A stretch of 64,000 bases of DNA from RGIG6919 sp045531905 (lineage in GTDB: Bacteria; Bacillota; Clostridia; Lachnospirales; Lachnospiraceae), in contig JAZSEY010000020.1 of NCBI GenBank assembly GCA_045531905.1, positions 1 to 64,000 of the forward strand. The letters are read 5' to 3'. This document shows, in pieces, positions 15,384-24,300 of this stretch. The position numbers were made by a program, and so were the translations under genes. The notes beneath the pieces were generated by a model. That model was not told the origin of the DNA. It saw nothing but the letters and a program-made list of their open reading frames with translations, and ran no database searches. Within the stretch, counting starts at the first letter, position 1; every line of letters starts with the position of its first letter.

Positions 15384-16882
15384 AAAGTATTCAAACTAAG
15401 TTTTTAATATTAGTGACAATCAGTTTGTTTGTTTCTGTTATGGTAGTTACTTGTGTAGGAGCCTTGGAATCCGGTGAGATTATTAGAGAAGATGCTTCTG
15501 AAATTATGAGTTTGCTCTGTAAAGAGAAAAAACAGGAAGTAAATGAAAAATTGCTGAATGTGGAGCAGTCAGTCAAGACCATGTATCAGTACACATTGAC
15601 TCAGATGGTGAATGCTGACGACTCTCTTACTACAGGTGAGAAAATAGATGCCTGCATGGATAAGGTAAAGGAACTGGCATTGCATACTGCGGAAAGTACA
15701 GATGGAGCTATTGCCACATATTGGCGGGCAAATCCAGCTATTTCAGGACCAACGGCGGGATTTTTCTGGGTTAGTGACAAAAAAGGTGGTTTCTATGAAT
15801 ATGAGGTTACCGATATTTCCAAATATGAAAAAGATGATATAGAACATGTAGGCTGGTATCATATTCCAATTGCCAATGGCAAAGAAACCTGGATGAGTCC
15901 ATATATGAATGAGAATCTGGGATTTTATATGATTTCTTATATTATTCCAATCTTTGTAGATGGGGAAGAAATAGGTATCGTAGGTATGGATGTGGAGATG
16001 CAGCTTCTCTATGATTATGTAGATTCGGTAGATATTTATGACACTGGTTATGCGTTTTTAATGAGCGAGGAGGGGGAGATTTATCATCATCAAGATCCAC
16101 GTTTGGCTGAAAAATGGAGTGCAAACGATTCAAAGTTTCAAGAGGTTTTCCAAAAAATGTTAGCAATCAAGGATACCAACACGGTGGCTGAATATACCTG
16201 GCAGGAAGAGGAAAAGTATGTTGCGGTGGAAAGTCTTGCCAATCATATGTTGTTTGCTATTGCAGCATCTAAGTCAGAGATAGATAAGCCAAGACGTGAG
16301 ATGATTCGTAATATGTTTTTATTCGTCAGTGTTATCATACTACTTTGTATGATTATTACGATTCATACCACAAAGAATATTGTTGGTCCACTAAATGACT
16401 TAGCGTATTTTGATGTGTTAACCGGATTGTCTAATAAGACGGCTTATGAAGCGAAGGTGGATAAACTGGAGCAGGAGATAGAAGGGAAACAGGCAAACTT
16501 TGCTGTGGCAGTATTAGATATTAATAATTTGAAAATAATGAATGACACATATGGACATGATAAAGGTGATATGCTGATACAGGATGCTGCGATTGTGATG
16601 ATGCAGATTTGGGGAAGAGAGTGTCTTTATCGTGTTGGCGGTGATGAGTTTGTAGTAATTATGGATAACCCGGAACCGGGGTATTGTGATAGCAAGAAAG
16701 ACGCAATGGACAATTATCTAAAGGTGTTTAATATGAACAACGACAGATATGATATGGACTTGCAGATTGCGGTGGGTATTTCCGAATTGGAAGATACGGA
16801 CACTACTTATTTAGATGTATTTAAACGTGCGGATGAACGCATGTATGAAGATAAGGCGAGAAAAAAAGAAAACTCGCTATAA
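15380..16882 (+). CDS. Cache-GGDEF membrane diguanylate cyclase
   Basis: 500 residues. An N-terminal helix (about 7-29), an extracytoplasmic double-Cache-type sensor (about 35-310; includes GWYHIPIANGKETWMSPYMN and DVEMQLLYDYVDSVDIYDTGYAFLMSEEGEIYHHQD), a second helix (about 312-333), then a GGDEF domain with LTGLSNKTAYEAKVD, AVLDINNLKIMNDTYGHDKGD and RVGGDEFVVIMD. The Cache domain should bind a small external ligand (commonly amino acids or carboxylates), and the output makes c-di-GMP. Its ATG overlaps the previous stop codon in ATGA, so the two cyclases are translationally coupled, the kind of layout expected for genes responding to one outside and one inside signal. Confidence 0.9.
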   Translation: MKSIQTKFLILVTISLFVSVMVVTCVGALESGEIIREDASEIMSLLCKEKKQEVNEKLLNVEQSVKTMYQYTLTQMVNADDSLTTGEKIDACMDKVKELALHTAESTDGAIATYWRANPAISGPTAGFFWVSDKKGGFYEYEVTDISKYEKDDIEHVGWYHIPIANGKETWMSPYMNENLGFYMISYIIPIFVDGEEIGIVGMDVEMQLLYDYVDSVDIYDTGYAFLMSEEGEIYHHQDPRLAEKWSANDSKFQEVFQKMLAIKDTNTVAEYTWQEEEKYVAVESLANHMLFAIAASKSEIDKPRREMIRNMFLFVSVIILLCMIITIHTTKNIVGPLNDLAYFDVLTGLSNKTAYEAKVDKLEQEIEGKQANFAVAVLDINNLKIMNDTYGHDKGDMLIQDAAIVMMQIWGRECLYRVGGDEFVVIMDNPEPGYCDSKKDAMDNYLKVFNMNNDRYDMDLQIAVGISELEDTDTTYLDVFKRADERMYEDKARKKENSL

Positions 16883-16888
16883 ATCAAA

Positions 16889-16918
16889 TTGACATCTATT
16901 ACTGACTAGTGGTAGAAT
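16889..16918 (+). promoter_or_regulatory. SigA promoter of carB
   Basis: TTGACA (16889-16894), 18-base spacer, TAGAAT (16913-16918), 41 bases before the carB start. No PyrR-type attenuator or arginine box is evident in the short leader. Confidence 0.75.
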
Positions 16919-16958
16919 GTTTCACAGTGAAAAATTTTAAGGATGTGGAGGAAATCCA

Positions 16959-19900
16959 ATGTCAAAGAGAACAGATATCAAAAAAGTATTAATCATTGGT
17001 TCAGGTCCTATTATTATTGGTCAGGCGTGTGAGTTTGACTATTCTGGAACCCAGGCGTGTAAGGCGCTTCGCCAGTTGGGTTATGAGATTGTATTGGTAA
17101 ATTCAAACCCTGCTACAATCATGACAGACCCAGAGACTGCTGATGTGACTTATATTGAGCCATTGAATGTAGAACGTCTTGAACAAATTATTGCAAAGGA
17201 GCGTCCAGATGCATTGCTTCCTAATTTAGGTGGTCAGTCTGGTTTGAATCTTTGTTCAGAGCTAAATAAAGCAGGCGTGTTAGATAAGTACAACGTTGAA
17301 GTAATCGGTGTACAGGTAGATGCTATTGAGCGTGGTGAAGACCGTATCGAGTTCAAGAAGACTATGGACAAGCTTGGTATTGAGATGGCTAGAAGTGAGG
17401 TTGCCTATTCCGTAGAAGAAGCCCTTGCGATTGCTGATAAGCTTGGATATCCAGTAGTACTTCGTCCAGCCTATACTATGGGTGGTGCCGGCGGTGGTCT
17501 GGTATATAATAAAGAAGAATTAAAGACAGTCTGTGCAAGAGGTTTGCAGGCTAGTTTGGTTGGTCAGGTTCTTGTAGAGGAGTCTATTCTCGGTTGGGAA
17601 GAGTTAGAGGTTGAGGTTATTCGTGATGCGGATAACAATATCATTACAGTTTGTATGATTGAGAATATCGACCCATTGGGCGTGCATACAGGTGATTCTT
17701 TCTGTTCTGCACCTATGCTTACAATCTCTAAGGACTGTCAGAAGAGATTAGAAGAGCAGGCACACAAGATTGTAGAGTCTGTTGAGGTTATTGGTGGTAC
17801 AAACGTACAGTTTGCACATGATCCAGTGTCTGACAGAATTATTGTAATTGAGATTAATCCTCGTACTTCACGTTCTTCTGCTTTGGCTTCTAAGGCAACT
17901 GGTTTCCCAATTGCTTTAGTATCTGCTATGTTGGCAGCAGGTTTGACATTAAAGGATATCCCATGTGGAAAGTACGGAACATTAGATAAGTATGTTCCGG
18001 ACGGAGATTATATTGTAATTAAGTTTGCTCGTTGGGCATTTGAAAAGTTCAAGGGCGTTGAAGATAAGCTTGGTACTCAGATGCGTGCTGTAGGAGAGGT
18101 TATGAGTATCGGTAAGACCTATAAGGAAGCATTCCAGAAAGCGATTCGTTCCTTAGAGACAGGCCGTTACGGTTTAGGATATGCAAAAGATTTCAACGAG
18201 CTTTCTAAGGATGAATTGTTAAGAAGATTGGCAACTCCTTCCAGTGAGCGTCATTTTATGATGTATGAGGCACTTCGTAAGGGTGCAACTGTGGAAGAAA
18301 TCTTCGATATTACAAAGGTAAAACACTACTTCATCGAACAAATGAAGGAGTTAGTAGAAGAGGAAGAGACACTTGCAAAGGGCAAGGGCAGTCTGCCTTC
18401 AGATGAGATGTTAACTTCTGCAAAGAAGAATGGTTTCTCAGATAAGTATTTAAGTCAGATTTTAGAGATTTCTGAAGAGGATATCAGAAATCGCCGTATT
18501 GAGATTGGTGTAGAAGAGACTTGGGAAGGTGTTCACGTAAGTGGCACTGAAGACAGAGCATATTACTATTCAACTTACAATGCACCAGATAAGAATCCTG
18601 TAAATGAAGAGTCAAAGAAGATAATGATTCTTGGTGGTGGTCCAAACCGTATCGGTCAGGGTATTGAGTTTGACTATTGCTGTGTACATGCTTCACTAGC
18701 ATTGAAGAAACTGGGATTTGAGACAATCATTGTTAACTGTAATCCTGAGACAGTTTCTACAGATTATGATACTTCAGACAAATTATATTTTGAGCCATTA
18801 ACCTTAGAAGATGTATTAAGTATTTACAAGAAAGAAAAGCCTCTTGGTGTTATCGCACAGTTTGGTGGTCAGACACCTCTGAACTTAGCTGCAGAGCTTG
18901 AGAAAAATGGCGTAAAGATTTTAGGAACCTCTCCATCTGTAATTGATTTAGCAGAGGATAGAGATTTGTTCCGTGAGATGATGGAAAAATTAGAGATTCC
19001 TATGCCAGAGTCAGGCATGGCTACCACTGTAGATGAGGCAGTAGAAATCGCAAATCAGATTGGTTATCCAGTTATGGTTCGTCCTTCTTACGTACTCGGT
19101 GGACGCGGTATGGAAGTGGTATATGATGACAACAGCATGACAGAATATATGAATGCTGCAGTAGGTGTAACACCTGACCGTCCAATCCTCATTGACCGTT
19201 TCTTAAGCAATGCTTTAGAGTGTGAGGCAGATGCTATCAGCGATGGTACACACGCGTTTGTACCAGCAGTTATGGAGCATATCGAGCTTGCAGGTATTCA
19301 CTCAGGTGACTCTGCTTGTATCCTTCCATCTGTACACATTTCTGATGAGAATGTTGAGACAATTAAGGAATATACAAGAAAAATTGCAGAAGAGATGCAC
19401 GTTAAAGGTCTCATGAATATGCAGTATGCCATCGAGAATGGAAAGGTATACGTGCTTGAGGCAAACCCAAGAGCATCCCGTACTGTACCATTGGTATCTA
19501 AGGTATGTAACATCCGCATGGTGCCATTGGCAACAGATATTATTACTTCTGAGATTACAGGTCGTCCTTCTCCAATTCAGGATTTGAAGGATAAGGAAAT
19601 TCCATATTACGGAGCAAAGGAAGCAGCATTCCCATTCAACATGTTCCCAGAAGTAGACCCTGTATTAGGACCAGAGATGCGTTCTACTGGTGAGGTATTA
19701 GGCTTATCATGTTCATATGGTGAAGCGTTCTTCAAGGCACAGGAGGCAATTCAGTCTAAGTTGCCATTAGAAGGAACAGTGCTTATTTCCGTAAATAAGA
19801 AGGATAAGGATGATGTAGTAGAGGTTGCAAGAAGTCTTGCGGATGATGGCTTTAACATCGTAGCAACAGGCGGCACATATGATATCATTTCTGCTGCAGG

Positions 19901-20186
19901 TATTCCTGCTAAGAAGGTGAAGAAGTTATATGAGGGTCGTCCAAACATTGCAGATATGATTACAAATGGAGAGATTCAGTTAATCTTGAACTCACCAGTT
20001 GGCAAGGACGCTGTAACAGACGATGGTTACCTTAGAAAGTCAGCGATTAAGGGTAAAGTTCCTTACATGACAACAGTTGCGGCTGCGAAAGCTACAGCAG
20101 AAGGTATCCATTATGTAAAGACACATCCAACAAATGAGATTAAGTCTTTACAGGAGCTTCATAGCGAAATTAAAGATAAAGAGTAA
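16959..20186 (+). CDS. carB: Carbamoyl-phosphate synthase large subunit
   Basis: A 1075-residue enzyme with two homologous ATP-grasp halves. The first begins KKVLIIGSGPIIIGQACEFDYSG (carboxy-phosphate half) and the second at about residue 550 with KKIMILGGGPNRIGQGIEFDY (carbamoyl half); both show the GGAGGG/GGRGME glycine loops and E-x-N-P-R motifs (EINPRTSRSS, EANPRASRT). The C-terminal 130 residues form an MGS-type allosteric domain (VEVARSLADDGFNIVATGGT). It makes carbamoyl phosphate for pyrimidines and arginine. The small subunit gene carA, usually directly upstream, is not in this window. GGAGG lies eight bases before the ATG; it has its own promoter and terminator, so it is monocistronic. 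Confidence 0.97.
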   Translation: MSKRTDIKKVLIIGSGPIIIGQACEFDYSGTQACKALRQLGYEIVLVNSNPATIMTDPETADVTYIEPLNVERLEQIIAKERPDALLPNLGGQSGLNLCSELNKAGVLDKYNVEVIGVQVDAIERGEDRIEFKKTMDKLGIEMARSEVAYSVEEALAIADKLGYPVVLRPAYTMGGAGGGLVYNKEELKTVCARGLQASLVGQVLVEESILGWEELEVEVIRDADNNIITVCMIENIDPLGVHTGDSFCSAPMLTISKDCQKRLEEQAHKIVESVEVIGGTNVQFAHDPVSDRIIVIEINPRTSRSSALASKATGFPIALVSAMLAAGLTLKDIPCGKYGTLDKYVPDGDYIVIKFARWAFEKFKGVEDKLGTQMRAVGEVMSIGKTYKEAFQKAIRSLETGRYGLGYAKDFNELSKDELLRRLATPSSERHFMMYEALRKGATVEEIFDITKVKHYFIEQMKELVEEEETLAKGKGSLPSDEMLTSAKKNGFSDKYLSQILEISEEDIRNRRIEIGVEETWEGVHVSGTEDRAYYYSTYNAPDKNPVNEESKKIMILGGGPNRIGQGIEFDYCCVHASLALKKLGFETIIVNCNPETVSTDYDTSDKLYFEPLTLEDVLSIYKKEKPLGVIAQFGGQTPLNLAAELEKNGVKILGTSPSVIDLAEDRDLFREMMEKLEIPMPESGMATTVDEAVEIANQIGYPVMVRPSYVLGGRGMEVVYDDNSMTEYMNAAVGVTPDRPILIDRFLSNALECEADAISDGTHAFVPAVMEHIELAGIHSGDSACILPSVHISDENVETIKEYTRKIAEEMHVKGLMNMQYAIENGKVYVLEANPRASRTVPLVSKVCNIRMVPLATDIITSEITGRPSPIQDLKDKEIPYYGAKEAAFPFNMFPEVDPVLGPEMRSTGEVLGLSCSYGEAFFKAQEAIQSKLPLEGTVLISVNKKDKDDVVEVARSLADDGFNIVATGGTYDIISAAGIPAKKVKKLYEGRPNIADMITNGEIQLILNSPVGKDAVTDDGYLRKSAIKGKVPYMTTVAAAKATAEGIHYVKTHPTNEIKSLQELHSEIKDKE

Positions 20187-20193
20187 AAAAGTA

Positions 20194-20225
20194 AGAGGTT
20201 GTCTTTTGATGAGACAACCTCTTTT
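20194..20225 (+). terminator. Intrinsic terminator after carB
   Basis: AGAGGTTGTCT, loop tttgatg, AGACAACCTCT, then TTTT. The stem is a perfect 11 bp and lies directly before the convergent Rpn gene end at 20231, so it may stop both. Confidence 0.88.
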
Positions 20226-20230
20226 CATTC

Positions 20231-21085
20231 TTATACAAACTCCTGAGCTAAATCAAGAGTGTGTTTGTTATATACTTGGAGAAGTTCTTCAACTGTTTTG
20301 CCTGATTTTAAGGCACGGATGGCTTCTGCCAATAGAGATTCGCCTTCACGTCTGCCTTCTTGCCTACCTTTTTGTTCCATTCTCTCAGCAAAATTACACA
20401 TCGTAATCACCTTACCTTCCTGTTTATCTAATAACATAGATTCTTCAATATCGTTATATCGAGTATCACCTGTAAATATTCTGAGCATATGTAACACCGC
20501 TTCTGGGTGTGTAATTGCATCCTTTGAAGGTGTATAACCCTCATCGTCTTTTTCTGCAAAAAAGTCTGCAATGACTTTAAAGTCACTTTTCAGTTGGCTT
20601 CGTAGTTTCTTCGGAATCCCTTTGACATCAATGACGTGAATGGGATAATCGTTGACATATGGTCTTACCTTCTCTGATATGTGGGGGAGCATGTCATGCA
20701 GTGATAATGGCGTATCCCAGTGTCCATCACCAAAGTAAAGTACAATCGAAACAATAGGAGAGATTGTTTCCTCGTTCTTCAGCTGTGCTGCATACCTGTC
20801 ATAGTCATAGCCCATCATACGCACAGGCATAGTCTCATCTACTGTCACTTGGTTCTCAATTCCCAGCAAGACGCATGCAAGCCTTGTGTCTTGGTAATAC
20901 TTTATGCAGTCCCGGTGGTGAGCATGTAAATCTCCGGTTTCTGCCTTGTACTGTGTCTCGGTGGGACCGTCTATCAGCAACGTATCCTCGATATAATCCT
21001 CATGAAAAACCAATACATTGAAAATGTCTGCAAAGACATCATTATATGCTTCTAAATATTTGGTACTTAAATCTTTTTCTCCCAT
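20231..21085 (-). CDS. Rpn-family PD-(D/E)XK nuclease-like protein (copy 1)
   Basis: 284 residues of the Rpn (recombination-promoting nuclease/putative transposase) type common in Lachnospiraceae. N-terminal block KYLEAYNDVFADIFNVLVFHED; DCIKYYQDTRLACVLLGIENQ with the E-x-Q of a PD-(D/E)XK core; PVRMMGYDYDRY; the SIVLYFGDGHWDTPLSL strand; and a C-terminal basic, Glu/Arg-rich tail (MEQKGRQEGRREGESLL) leading into a helix (EAIRALKSGKTVEELLQVY). In E. coli, Rpn proteins increase RecA-independent recombination; a defence role has also been proposed. Start at 21085 (MGEKDLS) with AAGGGAG five bases upstream; an upstream ATG at 21100 overlaps that site. It lies convergent to carB and divergent to the giant surface gene. 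Confidence 0.82.
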   Translation of the reverse strand: MGEKDLSTKYLEAYNDVFADIFNVLVFHEDYIEDTLLIDGPTETQYKAETGDLHAHHRDCIKYYQDTRLACVLLGIENQVTVDETMPVRMMGYDYDRYAAQLKNEETISPIVSIVLYFGDGHWDTPLSLHDMLPHISEKVRPYVNDYPIHVIDVKGIPKKLRSQLKSDFKVIADFFAEKDDEGYTPSKDAITHPEAVLHMLRIFTGDTRYNDIEESMLLDKQEGKVITMCNFAERMEQKGRQEGRREGESLLAEAIRALKSGKTVEELLQVYNKHTLDLAQEFV

Positions 21086-21223
21086 GTAATCTCCCTTCAT
21101 TATAGCAGTCTGTGAGTCCTTTTACAAGCACAAAAAACAAAAATGTAAAATTTAATCATATGAATATATTAACGGCAATAAGATAAAATGTCAATGATAA
21201 AATTACAATTTGATGAAATATAT

Positions 21224-21272
21224 AAGGGATGTACACAAAAATCTTGTGCGCGCCCTTGAAATCTAATATAAT
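21224..21272 (+). promoter_or_regulatory. Promoter and imperfect inverted repeat before the giant surface gene
   Basis: TTGTGC (21244-21249), 17-base spacer, TATAAT (21267-21272). An inverted repeat AAGGG...CACAA (21224-21238) / TTGTG...CCCTT (21244-21257) covers the -35 box, suggesting an operator or a hairpin; the two halves match in 10 of the outer positions. The regulator is unknown. It is followed by a 67-base leader with GGAAGGAG before the start. Confidence 0.45.
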
Positions 21273-21344
21273 AAGAACGACTAATTGAGATAAAATGACA
21301 AAAATCATGAAAACATAAAAGAATATTGGAAGGAGAAGGTGAAA

Positions 21345-24300
21345 ATGAATAAACTAAACAAACTCGGAAGGAGAATACTAAGCATTGTGCTGACAGTCGC
21401 CCTAGTGGTAGGACTAATGCCTAATAATGTACTGACGGTTCGTGCGGCAACAACTGCGCATGACATCAGCACAGGGTCGCTTGAGATTAGTAGTAATGGC
21501 GACTATACAATTACCGGTAGCACAACAAGCAATACGGTTACAGTTAAAAGTGGTGTTACAGCGAATGTGACACTTAATGGTGTAAAAATTGATTGTTCTA
21601 ATACAGGAATTACGCCAATTATGGTAGAATCAGGTGCTATATTGAATCTGACACTGATAGGTGATAATGTTTTGACGGCTTGCACTCTGGATTATAAGGA
21701 TACTTTGACTACACAACAAACAGCTGCTCTTGGTGTGCCGGTGGGAGCTGAGCTTGTTATCACGGAAAGCTCTACGGGTACTCTTACTGCAAATGGCGCA
21801 AATGGCGGCGGAGCCGGAATCGGTGGTGGTTATAATGGTAGTTGCGGTACAATTACCATCAATGGTGGAACCATAAATGCTAACGGCGGATGGACTTCAG
21901 GAGCCGGAATCGGTGGTGGTGCTTGGAATAATGAGAACGGAACAATTACCATCAACGGTGGAACCGTAAATACTACTTCAACAGATGGAGCCGGAATCGG
22001 TGCTGGTGGCGGTGAGAAAAATTGTAGCGGAACAATTACCATCAATGGTGGAACCATAAATGCTACTTCAACATATGGAGCCGGAATTGGTAATTCTAGT
22101 AATGGTAGTGGTGTAACAGTTACTATCACGGGTGGTAATATTAACTGTTCCTCTGTGAGTGCGCCTACAAATGGCACTAGTGCAGTGGCTTGTTATACAT
22201 TTAAATTCTTAAGTAACAGTGTGGATATGGCAGGAAAAACAGTATCTGCTATTACGTTAGATGGTAATAATTATGAGTACAATTTTAATGATGTTGTTAC
22301 TTTGGACGGAGGTAGTGAAAATGAGGGGTATTTAAAATTATATCTTCCGGAAGGCAGCAATGTAACATCTATCACTGTAGATAATACAACTTATACTTGC
22401 CGTAGTGAGGATGGAACATGTTACACTGACCATGATTGGGAAGATGCAACATGCGGTGTGCCAAAGACTTGTAAAGCGTGTGGTAAGACAGAAGGTGAGC
22501 CAACAGGAAACCACAGCTGGGTAGATGCAACATGTGCTGTGCCAAAGACTTGTAAAGCGTGTGGCAAGACAGAAGGTGAGCCAACGGGAAATCACAGCTG
22601 GGTAGATGCAACATGTATGGAAGTAAAGCATTGTTCCGTATGTGGTAAAACAGAGGGTGAAAGAGCCAATCATACTTATGAAAATGGTGTCTGCACACTT
22701 TGCGGCATAGACGAACAAGGAACATTCCATATTAAGAATTCTGCACAGCTTGAAGCGTTTGCACAGTATGTCAGCGAAGGAAACAAAAATACAAACGCAG
22801 TATTGGAAGCTAATATTGATATGTCAGACGTTAAAGACTGGACACCAATCGGTCAGACCATTTCTTTCCATTTGTCCGGAGCAGAAGTGACTGATACAGG
22901 ATACACCGGAACCTTTAATGGTAATGGTCATGTAATTACCGGACTTACAGTATCAGGAATATCCGGGGATACCTATTCTTACGGACTTTTTGGTACAGTA
23001 AGCGGAACAGTAAAACACCTTGGTATGGATGGATTTATATTTACTATGGGCAGTGCAAGCGATGCGAGAGCCGGATCTGTTGCAGGTCAGGTGTTAACAG
23101 GCGGAACCATTGAGAACTGTTATTCCATTAAACATTCTGTCACAACGAATAACAATATAGCAGGAGGTATAGCCGGATGTAATTACGGAGGTACAATCCG
23201 TAACTGCTATGCGTATAATGGTAGTGTTTCAGGATTTGATACCCGATGGGGTGGTGTCGTTGGTGACTGTCAGGATGACGGCAACGCTGATGCAGGAACT
23301 GTAACAGATTGTTATACAGATGCAAAAAGAGTCGTAAGTACGCAGAACGACAGCACTAAGATAACAAATTGTGAAGTAAAGGATGCATCTGCTTTTGCGT
23401 CCGGTGAAGTGACATATAAGCTCAACGGTTCTACAAGTGATGGTGATTTAATCTGGTATCAGACACTTGAAATAGATGAAATGCCTAAGTTTTCCGGCGA
23501 TACTGTAGTGTATCAAAACGGGTCATATATAAACCATGTTCATGAGTGGATATATTCTTCGGAGAAAACCGAAGGCAGTGAGGTGAATAATAAAATAGTC
23601 GCAACCTGTACAGTAGGTGGTTGTACAAGAGAAGCAACATTCTCTGTTGCGGAAGAAATAATCCGTACGGGAAGTCCGATTGAATTGGTGGTGGATTCCA
23701 ACACACTGACAGAAGAAATTACAATTACTTATACAGCGATAGAAGGTTCCCTGACGGACGGTAAGCCTGTAAATGTCGGAACATACAAAGCAGAAGTGTC
23801 TATAACCGGCGCAGATGGAAATAAAGCAGGATGTGAGTTTGAATATGAAATTGTTCCTGCTTTCATTGTAACAGGGGGTGCTTTAGGTACAGATTACACC
23901 TATGAAGATGGTGTGCTGACCATTTTATCATCAACACCTATAACGATTGCAAACAAAGACCCGGAGACACCAACAAAAGATAGAATTGTTGTTAAAAAAG
24001 ACGTTTCAGCCAATATTTTCTTGGCGGGGGTCAATATAAAAGTAGCTGGGTACAAAATAGAAAATCTTTGTGCATTTAAAATAGAGGATGATAGTAATGG
24101 GCAAATAATTATTACTCTTAAAAAAGATACAAAAAACACATTATACAGTAGTACGTATTGTGCAGGACTGCAGAAAAATGGAAAAAATGGCTCTCTTACA
24201 ATAACTGGTGAAGGAACCCTTATAGCTATAGGAAACTATCAAGGAGCCGGAATCGGCGGAGGTGCTGGCGGAGCCGGTACGAATATTAGGATAAGCGGAG

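Noticed and set aside
16895..16958. Possible pyrimidine attenuator in the carB leader
   Set aside because: The leader is about 40 bases, too short for PyrR-type stem alternatives, and no terminator hairpin is present.
12000..17000. Search for a cyclic-di-GMP riboswitch near the EAL/GGDEF genes or the giant surface gene
   Set aside because: No GEMM-type conserved core was recognised in the short leaders at 12056-12120, 14002-14036 or 21273-21344; a covariance search was not possible.
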